64,000 nucleotides of DNA, from the NCBI GenBank assembly GCA_903829815.1, contig CAIKRR010000036.1:59843-123842 (forward strand), read 5' to 3'. Below the pieces are notes generated by a model. It saw only the letters and a list, made by a program, of their open reading frames with translations. It was not told where the DNA came from and searched no databases. This document shows, one piece after another, positions 26,254 through 34,324 of the stretch (the stretch's first letter is position 1; the number at the start of each line of letters is the position of its first letter). The DNA comes from an uncultured Pseudomonadota bacterium (GTDB lineage: Bacteria > Pseudomonadota > Gammaproteobacteria > Burkholderiales > SG8-39). Made by a program: the position numbers and the translations under genes.

Positions 26254-26739
26254 ATGACCGAACTCGATGCCCTTGCCGCCCGTATCGGTACCGCGCTCAA
26301 GGCGCGCGGCGAAACCGTTGCCGTGGCCGAATCCTCCGCGGGCGGGCTCATTTCGGCAGCGCTGCTGGCGCAGCCGGGCGCCTCGGCCTGGTACATCGGG
26401 GGTACGGTGGTCTACACTTGGCAGGCCCGCGCCGCGCTTCTCGGCCTCGATCCGGCGGCCGTGGCCGGCATGCGCTCGTCAACCGAGCCCTACACGCTGC
26501 TCCTCGCCCGCACCATCCGATCGCGTCTGGCGACGAGTTGGGGCCTCGCCGAGACGGGTGCGGCAGGACCCTCGGGCAACCGCTATGGCGATGCTGCGGG
26601 CCACGCCTGCTGCGCCGTTGCGAGCGCCGCTGGCGAGCAGGCGATGACGATCGAAACGGGCAAGGACGATCGCGCCGGCAACATGACCGCGTTTGCCGTG
26701 GCTGCGCTCACCCTGCTCGCCAGGGCGCTCGAAGCCTGA
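26254..26739 (+). CDS. CinA C-terminal-domain protein (nicotinamide-nucleotide amidase-like)
   Basis: The 161-residue protein is a stand-alone CinA-C/PncC domain: AESSAGGLISAALL, the YIGGTVVYTWQARAALLG strand-helix unit and ETGAAGPSGNRYGDAAGHA. PncC deamidates NMN to NaMN in NAD recycling. The usual AESCTGG reads AESSAGG and the STEP-like second motif is altered, so catalysis is less certain than the fold. A GGGAG ribosome site supports the ATG at 26254; the longer frame from 26206 lacks one. The stop codon lies inside a small tandem repeat. Confidence 0.8.
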   Translation: MTELDALAARIGTALKARGETVAVAESSAGGLISAALLAQPGASAWYIGGTVVYTWQARAALLGLDPAAVAGMRSSTEPYTLLLARTIRSRLATSWGLAETGAAGPSGNRYGDAAGHACCAVASAAGEQAMTIETGKDDRAGNMTAFAVAALTLLARALEA

Positions 26740-26777
26740 GGTTCTGAAAGCCTGAGGTTCTGAAAGCCCGAGGTTCT
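26731..26777 (+). repeat. Three-copy 16-base tandem repeat spanning a stop codon
   Basis: Copies of gaa(a)gcctgaggttct lie at 26731-26745, 26746-26761 and 26762-26777. The first is 15 bases and the last has one substitution (ccc for cct). The CinA-C stop codon falls in the first copy, and the next copies contain in-phase or near-phase TGA triplets. It looks like a slippage duplication. Confidence 0.8.
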
Positions 26778-26808
26778 GCAATCGTGAAGCCCCGCGCGCG
26801 CGCGTCGC

Positions 26809-28050
26809 TCAGGCCTCGCGCGGTGAAATCGCCCGGGTGTCCTCGCGTTTCTGCAGCCACCAGGCATAACGCTGCGGCAGCAGTTCGTGCGGGCGCGGTA
26901 CGCCGAGCGCCTCGGCGGCGTGCGCCGGCCAGTTCGGGTTCCACATCATCTCGCGCGCCAGCGCCACCAGGTCGCAATCACCGGCCTGCAGGTAGCTCTC
27001 GGCCTGGGCAGCCTCAGTGATGAGGCCCACCGCCATCGTGCGGATGCCGGTGGCCTGGCCGATATGACGCGCAAAGGGTACGTGATAGCCCGGCACCCGG
27101 GGCACCACATGCAGCGTGAGCGGGCCCTCGATACCCCCCGAGGAGCAGTCGAAGACATCGACCCCGCGCGCCTTCAAGGCCGCAGCGAGCACCGTGGTGT
27201 CTTCCAGGCTCCAGATGCCACCCGGACCATCGACGCACGACCCGCGAAAGAAGAGTGGCCGGTTCGCTGGCCATGCCGTGCGTACCGCCTCGATGAGTTC
27301 AAGGCCAAAGCGCATGCGCCCCTCGATGTCACCGCCGTAGGCATCCGTGCGCTGATTGGTGATGGGCGAGAGGAACTGCTGAATGATGTAGCCGTGGGCG
27401 CCATGAATCTCGCAGATATCGAAACCGGCATCCACCGAGCGACGCGCTGCGTCGACATGCGCCTGGATCACGGCGCGGATGTCGTCGCGATCCATTTCCT
27501 TGGGAACGAGCGCGCCGGGTTTGAACGGGATGGGGCTGGGCGCGAGACCTGACCATGGGGGGCGTCCGAGCGCGGCATCCGCGTCCCCCAGGGGCGAGAA
27601 GCCATCCCAGGGCGCGCGCGTGGCCACCTTGCGCCCGGCATGTCCCAACTGGATAGCCGCTGCGGCGCCCTGACCCCGAATGAAATCGGTCACGCGGCGC
27701 CAGGCCCGTGCCTGCTCGTCGGTGTAGATGCCCGGACAGTCGTAGGTCTTGCGCGAGCGCTGCGAAACCGACGTTTCCTCGCAGAACACGATGCCGGCCC
27801 CACCCATCGCAAACTTTCCCAGGTGCACCAGATGCCAGTCGGTGGGCGCCGCATCGACCGCCGCATACTGCGACATCGGCGAGACGACGATGCGATTGCG
27901 GATGACGAGCTCGCGCAGTTGCATGGGCTGAAAGAGCAGCGGTGCAGCAGCGCCCGCCGCGGCGGGTGCATCAGGCTGCGCGCTTGCGGCCCCTGGGATG
28001 GAAGATGTCTCACGCACGATCGTTGCCTCTGGCCATTGCCGATGCGGCAT
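26809..28050 (-). CDS. Old yellow enzyme family NADH:flavin oxidoreductase (YqjM class)
   Basis: The 413-residue FMN-binding TIM barrel reduces activated C=C bonds (enones, 2-enoates). The substrate-binding His pair is present (H216 and H219 in EIHGAHGY), followed by QQFLSPITNQRTDAYGG. C-terminal flavin contacts are AVGLI and ALAREMMWNPNW. In the N-terminal SPMSQY the cysteine that tunes the flavin in YqjM-class enzymes is Ser60, so the redox potential may be shifted. The N-terminal 35 residues are Ala/Pro-rich and have no domain. ATG 28050 is preferred over the TTG at 28062. It follows the amidohydrolase by about 54 bases and is probably in its operon. Confidence 0.88.
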   Translation of the reverse strand: MPHRQWPEATIVRETSSIPGAASAQPDAPAAAGAAAPLLFQPMQLRELVIRNRIVVSPMSQYAAVDAAPTDWHLVHLGKFAMGGAGIVFCEETSVSQRSRKTYDCPGIYTDEQARAWRRVTDFIRGQGAAAAIQLGHAGRKVATRAPWDGFSPLGDADAALGRPPWSGLAPSPIPFKPGALVPKEMDRDDIRAVIQAHVDAARRSVDAGFDICEIHGAHGYIIQQFLSPITNQRTDAYGGDIEGRMRFGLELIEAVRTAWPANRPLFFRGSCVDGPGGIWSLEDTTVLAAALKARGVDVFDCSSGGIEGPLTLHVVPRVPGYHVPFARHIGQATGIRTMAVGLITEAAQAESYLQAGDCDLVALAREMMWNPNWPAHAAEALGVPRPHELLPQRYAWWLQKREDTRAISPREA

Positions 28051-28104
28051 CGTAGAGGGCAACAGGCGCAGACACCAGCACCACGATCACCGGCAGCGCA
28101 GCCA

Positions 28105-29658
28105 TCAGCTGAGCCTCGGCAGGCGTTCGATGCCCACATCGGCTGCATCCATCATCGCCTGCGCCTCATCGAGCCAGGGCTGCATCTGTGCCACACGCGC
28201 GGTAATGGCCGCGAAGTCCTTGCGAAACTCGGGCATCACTGCTGCCACCTCCTCGAAGATGGCGGCCTCATCCACCGTTTTCACCTGGCGGTCGCGAATC
28301 ACCCAGCGTCCGTCGACCATCACATGGCGCACGGCCCGCCCACCCTCGATGTTGACGAGCTGCCGCGCGACGCTATTTAGCGGCACGAAGCTCGGATCGG
28401 CCAGATCGAGAATCGACAGGTCGGCCTTGTAGCCCGGCGCGATGCGCCCGATGAGATGACCCAGGCGAGCGCCCGCCGCTCCGCCTTCGGTCGCGGCCTT
28501 GAGGGCCTCCATCGCCGGTGGCGGCCCCTTGCGCAGGTCGCTCACCCCCGAGAGCAGCGAGAAGAGCTTCATCGCGGCGTACATGTTCTGCGCATCCGAA
28601 CAGCTGCAGTTGTCGCACCCCAGTCCGATGCGCACACCAGCGCGCATGAGGCTCTTGATCGGGGGGAGACCGCACTGCATCTTCAGATTGCCCTGGGGGT
28701 TCAGCACCGTGCCGGCACCGGTCTGGGCGAGGATCTCGATTTCATCGGGGGCCAGCCACACGCTGTGAGCGAAATTCATCTCGGGGCCCAACGCCCCTTC
28801 GGCATGCAGTCGGCGTATGAGCGAGCCGCCATGGGCTTTCAGTTCGAGCCGGGCTTGCAGTGCCATGCCCTTCGATTCGTAGATGTGCGAATACACGGGA
28901 ATGCCGTAGCGGCGGGCCAGATCGACCGTGCGCGCCATCAGACCGGGCGTGCAGCGCTCGGGCGCCGAAGGGCCAAGCGCCCAGTGCCGACGCGCCCTGG
29001 CCGGTGCCTGGAGGCAGGTTTGCTCGAAGTGTGCGAGCAGATCGAAGTTGCGCTCGGGTTCAGCTGCGCTCGAGAGCATCGAGTGCATCTCGGGCGGAAA
29101 AACTTCCTTCCAGAAGGGCACGGTGTCGAGCCCCTTCCGGTCACCGTACTGCAGCGCGAAAACCACCCGGATGCCCACGTCTTCGTAGGCCTGCAGCACC
29201 GTATCGAGATGCGCAGGGTCAAAGGGGTAGAGCGTGAGCATGTCCTGCACCGTGGTCATGCCCGAGCGCAAGCACTCGAGCGCGCCAACCAGGGTACGAG
29301 CCCGCACCTCGGCCAGCGATCGCGGCGGATACTGCGCAGGCAGCGCGAAGAGCCGCCACTGCTCGAGCGGCACCTGTTCGAGCGTGCCTTTGGCGAGCAC
29401 GTCATGCGAGTGATAGTGGGCGTTCACAAATCCGGGCATGACCAGATGGCCACGGGCGTCCAGTCGCTCGGGGGCCGCCACGTCCGAGGCGGGCCGGTAG
29501 GCTGCTGCCACACCGAGGATGGTGTCACCACCGATGGCGATGTCGGCCACCGGCGGCTGATGCCAGTCGGCATCGGCCGACATCACGCGCGCGCCTGCAA
29601 TCCAGAGCGTGGTCCCCATCGGAAGCACTGCTGCCTGTGTCATCTGTGCTGCTGCCAT
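28105..29658 (-). CDS. Amidohydrolase of the TrzA/AtzA/cytosine deaminase group
   Basis: The 517-residue metal-dependent hydrolase shows the group's ligands in order: H81 and H83 in NAHYHSHD, a His in PVYSHIYES, a His in NFAHSVWL and the Asp in GLGCDNCSCSDAQN. The flanking beta-sandwich is made from both termini (GTTLWIAGARVM and GYKADLSILDL). The group removes amino, chloro or thiomethyl groups from N-heterocycles or guanidino-type compounds. ATG 29658 has GAGG five bases before it; the open frame continues upstream to 29955 without support. An OYE-type reductase follows, so a nitrogen-containing unsaturated ring compound is a plausible target (inference). Confidence 0.85.
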   Translation of the reverse strand: MAAAQMTQAAVLPMGTTLWIAGARVMSADADWHQPPVADIAIGGDTILGVAAAYRPASDVAAPERLDARGHLVMPGFVNAHYHSHDVLAKGTLEQVPLEQWRLFALPAQYPPRSLAEVRARTLVGALECLRSGMTTVQDMLTLYPFDPAHLDTVLQAYEDVGIRVVFALQYGDRKGLDTVPFWKEVFPPEMHSMLSSAAEPERNFDLLAHFEQTCLQAPARARRHWALGPSAPERCTPGLMARTVDLARRYGIPVYSHIYESKGMALQARLELKAHGGSLIRRLHAEGALGPEMNFAHSVWLAPDEIEILAQTGAGTVLNPQGNLKMQCGLPPIKSLMRAGVRIGLGCDNCSCSDAQNMYAAMKLFSLLSGVSDLRKGPPPAMEALKAATEGGAAGARLGHLIGRIAPGYKADLSILDLADPSFVPLNSVARQLVNIEGGRAVRHVMVDGRWVIRDRQVKTVDEAAIFEEVAAVMPEFRKDFAAITARVAQMQPWLDEAQAMMDAADVGIERLPRLS

Positions 29659-29954
29659 GTCGTCCTCACATCCGCTGCTTGTGGTCTGGGGGCCGCCGCG
29701 CCGATCGAAGCGGTCAAACACAGACGCGTCACACGCAACGAGCAAGATCGGTGCCGGGACCCGCCACAAGCCGCCGCCCCGCGGCAAGACCGGTGCGCCC
29801 ACGCGCGACAGGCGGCGCGACAGGCGGTGCGACCGACGCACGCGCGCTCGCACGCACCAGCACGGTGCCCGCCAACTCGCCGGTTTCAGACGCCGCGCCT
29901 GCCGACAGGCCCCTCGGGCTATCATTCGGGGCCCTTCAAGCCTCATCCCCTGCA
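29659..29954. promoter_or_regulatory. Divergent intergenic region between amidohydrolase and M20-like genes
   Basis: 296 bases, very G+C-rich, with no gene. It contains a perfect 12-base tandem duplication, gcgcgacaggcg, at 29803-29814 and 29815-29826. It also holds a -10-like TATCAT at 29920-29925, 29 bases before the plus-strand start. No clear minus-strand promoter was seen. Shared control of the two operons is possible but not shown. Confidence 0.35.
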
Positions 29955-31193
29955 ATGACCGACCCCACCCTCGCCCGTCTGCTCGAACCGCATCTGTCGC
30001 GCGAACGGGTCACCACCGTCTTCCAGGAGCTGGTGCGGGTACCGAGTCCGCAGACCGACCTCCTCGAAGCCGAACCGGCCTTGCGCACCTTCATGGAAGT
30101 AGCGCTCCTGCCGCGCATGGCAGCACTCGGGTTCGACTCGGCGCGCATCGATGCCATGGGTAACCTCATTGCCATCGCCGGCGAAGACCGCTCGGGCCAG
30201 TCACTCATGCTGGTGAGCCATGCGATGAATCAGCCCCCCTCGACCATGCCCGACCCCTATGGCGGCACGATCATCGATGCCACCCCACATGGGTTGCCCG
30301 GCATGGCGGTGCTGGGCAAGGGCGCAAGCGAACAGAAAGGCACCATGGCCGCCATGCTGCATGCCATCGAGGCCGTGCGTGCGGCCGGCCTTGCCCTCGA
30401 GGGCCGCCTCGTCTTCGTCTGCTGCGTGTCGGGCGAGACCGGCAAGCACGACGCCATCCGGCATGTGGTCGAAACCGAGGGCGTGCGTGCCGATCTGGCC
30501 TTCGTCTACGGCAACAGCCTGAAGCTCCAGCTGGGCAATCGCGGCCGGGTCGATGTGCGGGTGACGGTGCGTGGACGCGCTGCCCACTCGAGCCGCCCCG
30601 ACACCGGCGCCAATGCGGTGACGGGTGCCACCGAACTGCTGCGGCGGCTCGCGCTCGGCATTGCCAACGATCGCAGCCATCCGCAGCTGGGTACCGCCTG
30701 GCTCACCTGCAACCGCATCGAGAGCTTTCCGAAGTCGACCCACACCATCCAGGACCGCTGCGAGCTCAGCCTCGACCGGCGCCTGCTGCCAGGCGAAGAC
30801 CCCGACGCGGCGGTCGCCGAGATCGAACAGATCGCGCACGCGTTCTCGGGCTGGCTCGACCCGATCTCGGGCCTGCCGCTCGAAGCCATCGTGGAGAAGG
30901 GTGCCGTGATGTACCCAAGCCTTGTGACCGAAGAATCCCCGGTCGTGCGTCTCCTCGCCGAGGGCTGTCGCGCCATGCTGGGCGAAGCCCCCGAGAGCTT
31001 CTACGGGCAGTCGGCCCACGATCAGGGCTACCTCAACGCAGTGGGCATCCCGACTGCCAACTTCGGCTCGGGCGAGCAGGCCTTCGCCCATACCGACCTC
31101 GACATGGCATCGGTCGAGAAAACCTACGATGCAGCCCGCGTCTACGCGTGGATGATCGCCCATCACCTCGGCAGCAAAGGATCGACCCAGTGA
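29955..31193 (+). CDS. M20-fold protein with degenerate metal site
   Basis: The 412-residue protein has M20 peptidase/deacylase architecture: catalytic domain, inserted dimerisation domain (from AHSSRPDTGANAV) and return to the catalytic domain. Against the DapE/ArgE pattern, the first HxD motif is HAM (H89 kept, Asp lost) and GRGxxDxKG is GKGASEQKG (Asp to E126). The EE pair is GET (base Glu lost, E161 kept). The GEPT glutamate is missing (YGNS). Only the last His (H379, AHTD) is standard. A binuclear zinc site is therefore unlikely in the usual form. It is translationally coupled (GTGA) to the AMP-ligase gene. Confidence 0.8.
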   Translation: MTDPTLARLLEPHLSRERVTTVFQELVRVPSPQTDLLEAEPALRTFMEVALLPRMAALGFDSARIDAMGNLIAIAGEDRSGQSLMLVSHAMNQPPSTMPDPYGGTIIDATPHGLPGMAVLGKGASEQKGTMAAMLHAIEAVRAAGLALEGRLVFVCCVSGETGKHDAIRHVVETEGVRADLAFVYGNSLKLQLGNRGRVDVRVTVRGRAAHSSRPDTGANAVTGATELLRRLALGIANDRSHPQLGTAWLTCNRIESFPKSTHTIQDRCELSLDRRLLPGEDPDAAVAEIEQIAHAFSGWLDPISGLPLEAIVEKGAVMYPSLVTEESPVVRLLAEGCRAMLGEAPESFYGQSAHDQGYLNAVGIPTANFGSGEQAFAHTDLDMASVEKTYDAARVYAWMIAHHLGSKGSTQ

Positions 31194-32770
31194 GCAATCG
31201 CAGCACCAACCTAGGCTACTTCTTCGCGCGCTCGGTCGAGCGCTTCCCTGACAAGGTCGCGGTCATCGACCTCTACGGCGGCGTCGAGCGCCTCGTCACC
31301 TACGCGCAACTCGATGAGCGCGCCGACCGCATCGCAGGGCTCCTCGCGGGCCTCGGTATCGGCACTGGTGACCGCGTCGGCATGATCGTCGGCAACCGGG
31401 TCGAGTTTCTCGAGATCTTTTTTGGCGCGATGCGTGCTGGCGCAATTCCGGTGGCGATCAACACACGGCTTGCCCGCGACACGCTGAAATTCATCCTCGA
31501 AGACGCCGAGTGCCGTGCGGTGTTCGTCGAACCGGCCACGCACCCCGATGCCATCGCGGTGGCGAGTGCTGCCCCGCTCGAGCATCGCATCGCGCTCGAG
31601 GCCGCACCGGCTGGCTGGCTCGATTACACCGCTGCGCGTGATGGCAGCCCGCGCCTCGCCGAGCCGCCCGCACTGGCACCCGACGCGCAGGCCTTCCAAC
31701 CCTATACCTCGGGGTCTACGGGGCTACCCAAGGGCGCCATCATGACCCACCACGGCATGCTCTGGTACGTGGACTACAACCAGCGCTACTGGCCAACCGA
31801 ACCAGAGCATCGGGGTCTCATCGCGCTGCCGCTCTTTCACAAGAACGCCATGCGCGGCACGGTGAAGCCGATGCTCTACGCCGGTGGTTCCTTCGTGCTG
31901 ATGCCTGCCTACGAGCCGCGCTCGTTTCTGGAAGCGCTCGCTCACTACCGCTGCACCTACTCGCGCGGCGTAGCGGCCGTTTTCACGATGTTCCTGCAGC
32001 ATCGCGAGCGTCTGGCGCAACTCGATCTCTCGGCACTGCGCGAACTCACCATCGGCTCGGCCGTGGTCACCCATGAACTGATGGATGAGGTGGAGCGCAC
32101 GATTCCGGGCGTGAAGGTCGGCGAGAGCTATGGCCTCACCGAAGGGGGCAGTCCGTTCAGGAAACCGCTCGACGGCCGCACGACCCCGCGCGGATCGCCG
32201 GGCGTGCATGCGCCCGAGTACGGCGTGCGTCTGGTCGATACCGAGGGCCGCGATCAGCCACTCGATCGAGCCGGCGAAGGCGAGCTCTGGTTGAAGTCAC
32301 CCTACAACTGCCTGGGCTATCACAAGCGGCCTGATGTCACGCGCGACAAGCTGGTCGACGGCTGGTTAAGAACCGGCGACGTGTTCCGGGTCGACGCTGA
32401 GGGCTTCTTCTATTTCAAGAGCAGGGTCGACGACATGTTCTCCTGTGGCGGCGAGAATATCTACCCGAAGGAAGTCGAAGACCTGCTCTTTCGCCATCCC
32501 GGTGTCGCGAACGCCGTGGTGGCGCCCGTGCCCCATGCAGTCAAGGGTTATGTGCCCGCCGCGCTCGTGGTGCTCAAGCGGGGTTCGGACGCAAACGCCA
32601 ATGCCATCCGCGACTACTGCCTCGAGAACGGCCCCAAGTACGCCCACCCGCGCTTTGTCGAGGTGATTGCCGAGGCCGACATGCCCCTGAACGGTGCAGG
32701 CAAGATCGACCGCAACCTCGCGCGCACGCGACTGACGGCACTGGCGGCCGCCCACACGGTCGCGAGCTAG
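31190..32770 (+). CDS. AMP-dependent synthetase/ligase (acyl-CoA synthetase family)
   Basis: The 526-residue adenylating enzyme has the phosphate-binding loop YTSGSTGLPKG (172-182), the GLTEGG A5 motif, the GWLRTGD hinge region with DDMFSCGGENIYP, and the catalytic lysine in GAGKIDRN near the C-terminus. It activates a carboxylate as acyl-AMP and normally transfers it to CoA. The start is GTG 31190, overlapping the previous stop as GTGA and preceded by aaagga; an ATG further upstream lies inside the M20-like gene. The substrate is unknown. The coupled M20-like gene may act on the same acid or its amide. Confidence 0.88.
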   Translation: MSNRSTNLGYFFARSVERFPDKVAVIDLYGGVERLVTYAQLDERADRIAGLLAGLGIGTGDRVGMIVGNRVEFLEIFFGAMRAGAIPVAINTRLARDTLKFILEDAECRAVFVEPATHPDAIAVASAAPLEHRIALEAAPAGWLDYTAARDGSPRLAEPPALAPDAQAFQPYTSGSTGLPKGAIMTHHGMLWYVDYNQRYWPTEPEHRGLIALPLFHKNAMRGTVKPMLYAGGSFVLMPAYEPRSFLEALAHYRCTYSRGVAAVFTMFLQHRERLAQLDLSALRELTIGSAVVTHELMDEVERTIPGVKVGESYGLTEGGSPFRKPLDGRTTPRGSPGVHAPEYGVRLVDTEGRDQPLDRAGEGELWLKSPYNCLGYHKRPDVTRDKLVDGWLRTGDVFRVDAEGFFYFKSRVDDMFSCGGENIYPKEVEDLLFRHPGVANAVVAPVPHAVKGYVPAALVVLKRGSDANANAIRDYCLENGPKYAHPRFVEVIAEADMPLNGAGKIDRNLARTRLTALAAAHTVAS

Positions 32771-32832
32771 ACAGACACCTGCCGGCAGCCCGTCGAGACC
32801 GCCGGGTAGCGGGGCGCTTCGCGGGTCGCGGA

Positions 32833-32852
32833 GTCAGGCCGGGTCACCTGAC
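32833..32852. terminator. Possible bidirectional hairpin between convergent genes
   Basis: GTCAGG (32833-32838) pairs with CCTGAC (32847-32852) over an 8-base loop, midway between the AMP-ligase stop and the convergent Bug gene. There is no T-run, so it is a weak candidate. Confidence 0.25.
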
Positions 32853-32864
32853 GGAATCGGTACC

Positions 32865-33884
32865 CTACTCGGCCTGGATCCTGGCCGCGCGCATGGTGCG
32901 AGCCATCTTCTCCAGATCGGTGCGCACCAGTTCGTTCATCTGCTGCGGCGTGGTGGCCCAGGGCTCGGCACCGAGTGTGATGAAACGCTCGCGCAGATCG
33001 GCCGAGGCCAGCGCCCGGTTGAGCGTGTCGTTCAGTTTGGCAACGACAGGGGCAGGCAGACCGGCGGGCCCGTGCAGCGCCACCCAGAAGCGCAGCGTCG
33101 CCTCGGGGTAGCCTGCTTCGGCGAAGGTAGGAGTGTCGGGCAACTGCGGCGAGCGATGATCGGCGAGAAGCGCGATCGCGCGGGCCTTGCCCGAGCGGAT
33201 ATGACCGATGGCCGAGGGCAGCGTGTCGAACACCATGGTCACATTGCCGGCAAACATGTCGGGATAGGCAAGCCCGGCGCTCTTGTAGGGAATGTGCACC
33301 ATGTCGGCACCGGTCGCCACGCGCAACACCTCGCCCGACAGGTGACCCACGCTGCCGACGCCCGATGAACCGAAGGTGATGCGCCCGGGTTGCGCGCGGG
33401 CCTGGCGCACCACATCGGCCAGGGTGCGCAAGTCACTGCCGATCGCCACCGATAGAATGTTGGGGGCAATCGCCACCGCGCCGATGGCGCTGAAATCGCG
33501 CACCGCGTCGTACTGGATGCCCTTGATCATGTTGGGCGCGATCCCGAGGGGTGTGAGGCTGGACAGCAGCAAGGTGTAGCCATCGGGGGTGGCCTTGGCC
33601 ACCACATCAGACCCGAGCGCCCCCCCGGCACCCGCGCGGTTGTCGACCACCATCGGCTGGCCAATGAGATCGGAGAGCTTCTGGGCGAGCACCCGCCCCA
33701 TGATGTCGGAGACACCACCGGCCGCATACGGCACGACGAGCTTGATCGAGCGCGAGGGCCAGGCATCCTGGGCTCGCACATCACCCGAGGCGAAGAGGCC
33801 CGCCAGTCCGGTCAGGGTGATCAGTGCCGCGGCGATGGGCGTCACGGTTTGCAGCAGACGAGAGCAAGAGCCATTGATCATCAT
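32865..33884 (-). CDS. Bug/TctC-family periplasmic binding protein
   Basis: 339 residues. The signal peptide ends near SGDVRAQ. Landmarks are WPSRSIKLVVPYAAGGVSD, VVDNRAGAGGALGSDVVAKATPDG, SSGVGSVGHLSGEVL and HIPYKSAGLAYPDMFAG. The ATG at 33884 lies 2 bases after the thioesterase stop, and a TTG two codons earlier would overlap it as TTGA, so coupling is likely either way. It is the last gene of an MFS-MDR-thioesterase-Bug operon, an unusual set in which an importer-type receptor follows acyl-CoA-type enzymes. Confidence 0.88.
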   Translation of the reverse strand: MMINGSCSRLLQTVTPIAAALITLTGLAGLFASGDVRAQDAWPSRSIKLVVPYAAGGVSDIMGRVLAQKLSDLIGQPMVVDNRAGAGGALGSDVVAKATPDGYTLLLSSLTPLGIAPNMIKGIQYDAVRDFSAIGAVAIAPNILSVAIGSDLRTLADVVRQARAQPGRITFGSSGVGSVGHLSGEVLRVATGADMVHIPYKSAGLAYPDMFAGNVTMVFDTLPSAIGHIRSGKARAIALLADHRSPQLPDTPTFAEAGYPEATLRFWVALHGPAGLPAPVVAKLNDTLNRALASADLRERFITLGAEPWATTPQQMNELVRTDLEKMARTMRAARIQAE

Positions 33885-33886
33885 GT

Positions 33887-34324
33887 TCAACCCGACTGGG
33901 TTGCCGAAGTGAGATAGGTACCGCGTCCGCTCGCAATCAGCATGCCATCGAGGTCAAGCACCCGCGCCTCGGACACCGAGATCTGTCGACCGGCCTTGAC
34001 CACGCTGCCGCGCACCAGGAGATCCCCGGGGCGCGCCATCCGGTGGTAATCGACCCGCATGTCGATGGTGGGTACCGCCCGCCCCAGGCGCGTGGCGAGC
34101 ACGAAATCGGCCGTGAGATCGATGAGCGATGCCAGGATGCCACCATGGGTGTGGCGCGTGTCGGCATTGGCAATCCACTCCTCGCGCCAGGTGGCACGCA
34201 CTTCGATCGCATCGAGACTCACCGCAGTGACCGCGATGCCAAGCCACCGGTGATACGGCGCACGCAGCATCAATGCCTGCAGTTGCTCGGCGTCGAGCAC
34301 CGACTCGCCTGCAGTCTGGCTCAT
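33887..34324 (-). CDS. PaaI-type hotdog thioesterase
   Basis: The 145-residue single hotdog domain has the PaaI/4HBT-II signature THGGILASLIDLTADFVL, followed by TIDMRVDYHRMARPGDLLVRG. These enzymes hydrolyse aryl- or short acyl-CoA thioesters, often to release CoA trapped in dead-end intermediates. Its start overlaps the stop of the MDR gene (ATGA), and its stop abuts the Bug gene. The context suggests handling of a CoA-activated acid made by the operon's oxidoreductase substrate (inference). Confidence 0.88.
   Translation of the reverse strand: MSQTAGESVLDAEQLQALMLRAPYHRWLGIAVTAVSLDAIEVRATWREEWIANADTRHTHGGILASLIDLTADFVLATRLGRAVPTIDMRVDYHRMARPGDLLVRGSVVKAGRQISVSEARVLDLDGMLIASGRGTYLTSATQSG

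Noticed and set aside
23780..26257. A plus-strand open frame of 825 codons opposite the secreted alpha/beta-hydrolase.
   Set aside because: It runs antisense to a gene with clear family motifs and a signal peptide, its product has His/Arg/Gly-rich composition and no recognisable domain, and long antisense frames are expected in DNA with this G+C.
28456..29958. A plus-strand open frame of 500 codons opposite the amidohydrolase.
   Set aside because: Shadow of a gene with all metal ligands on the other strand; no domain seen.
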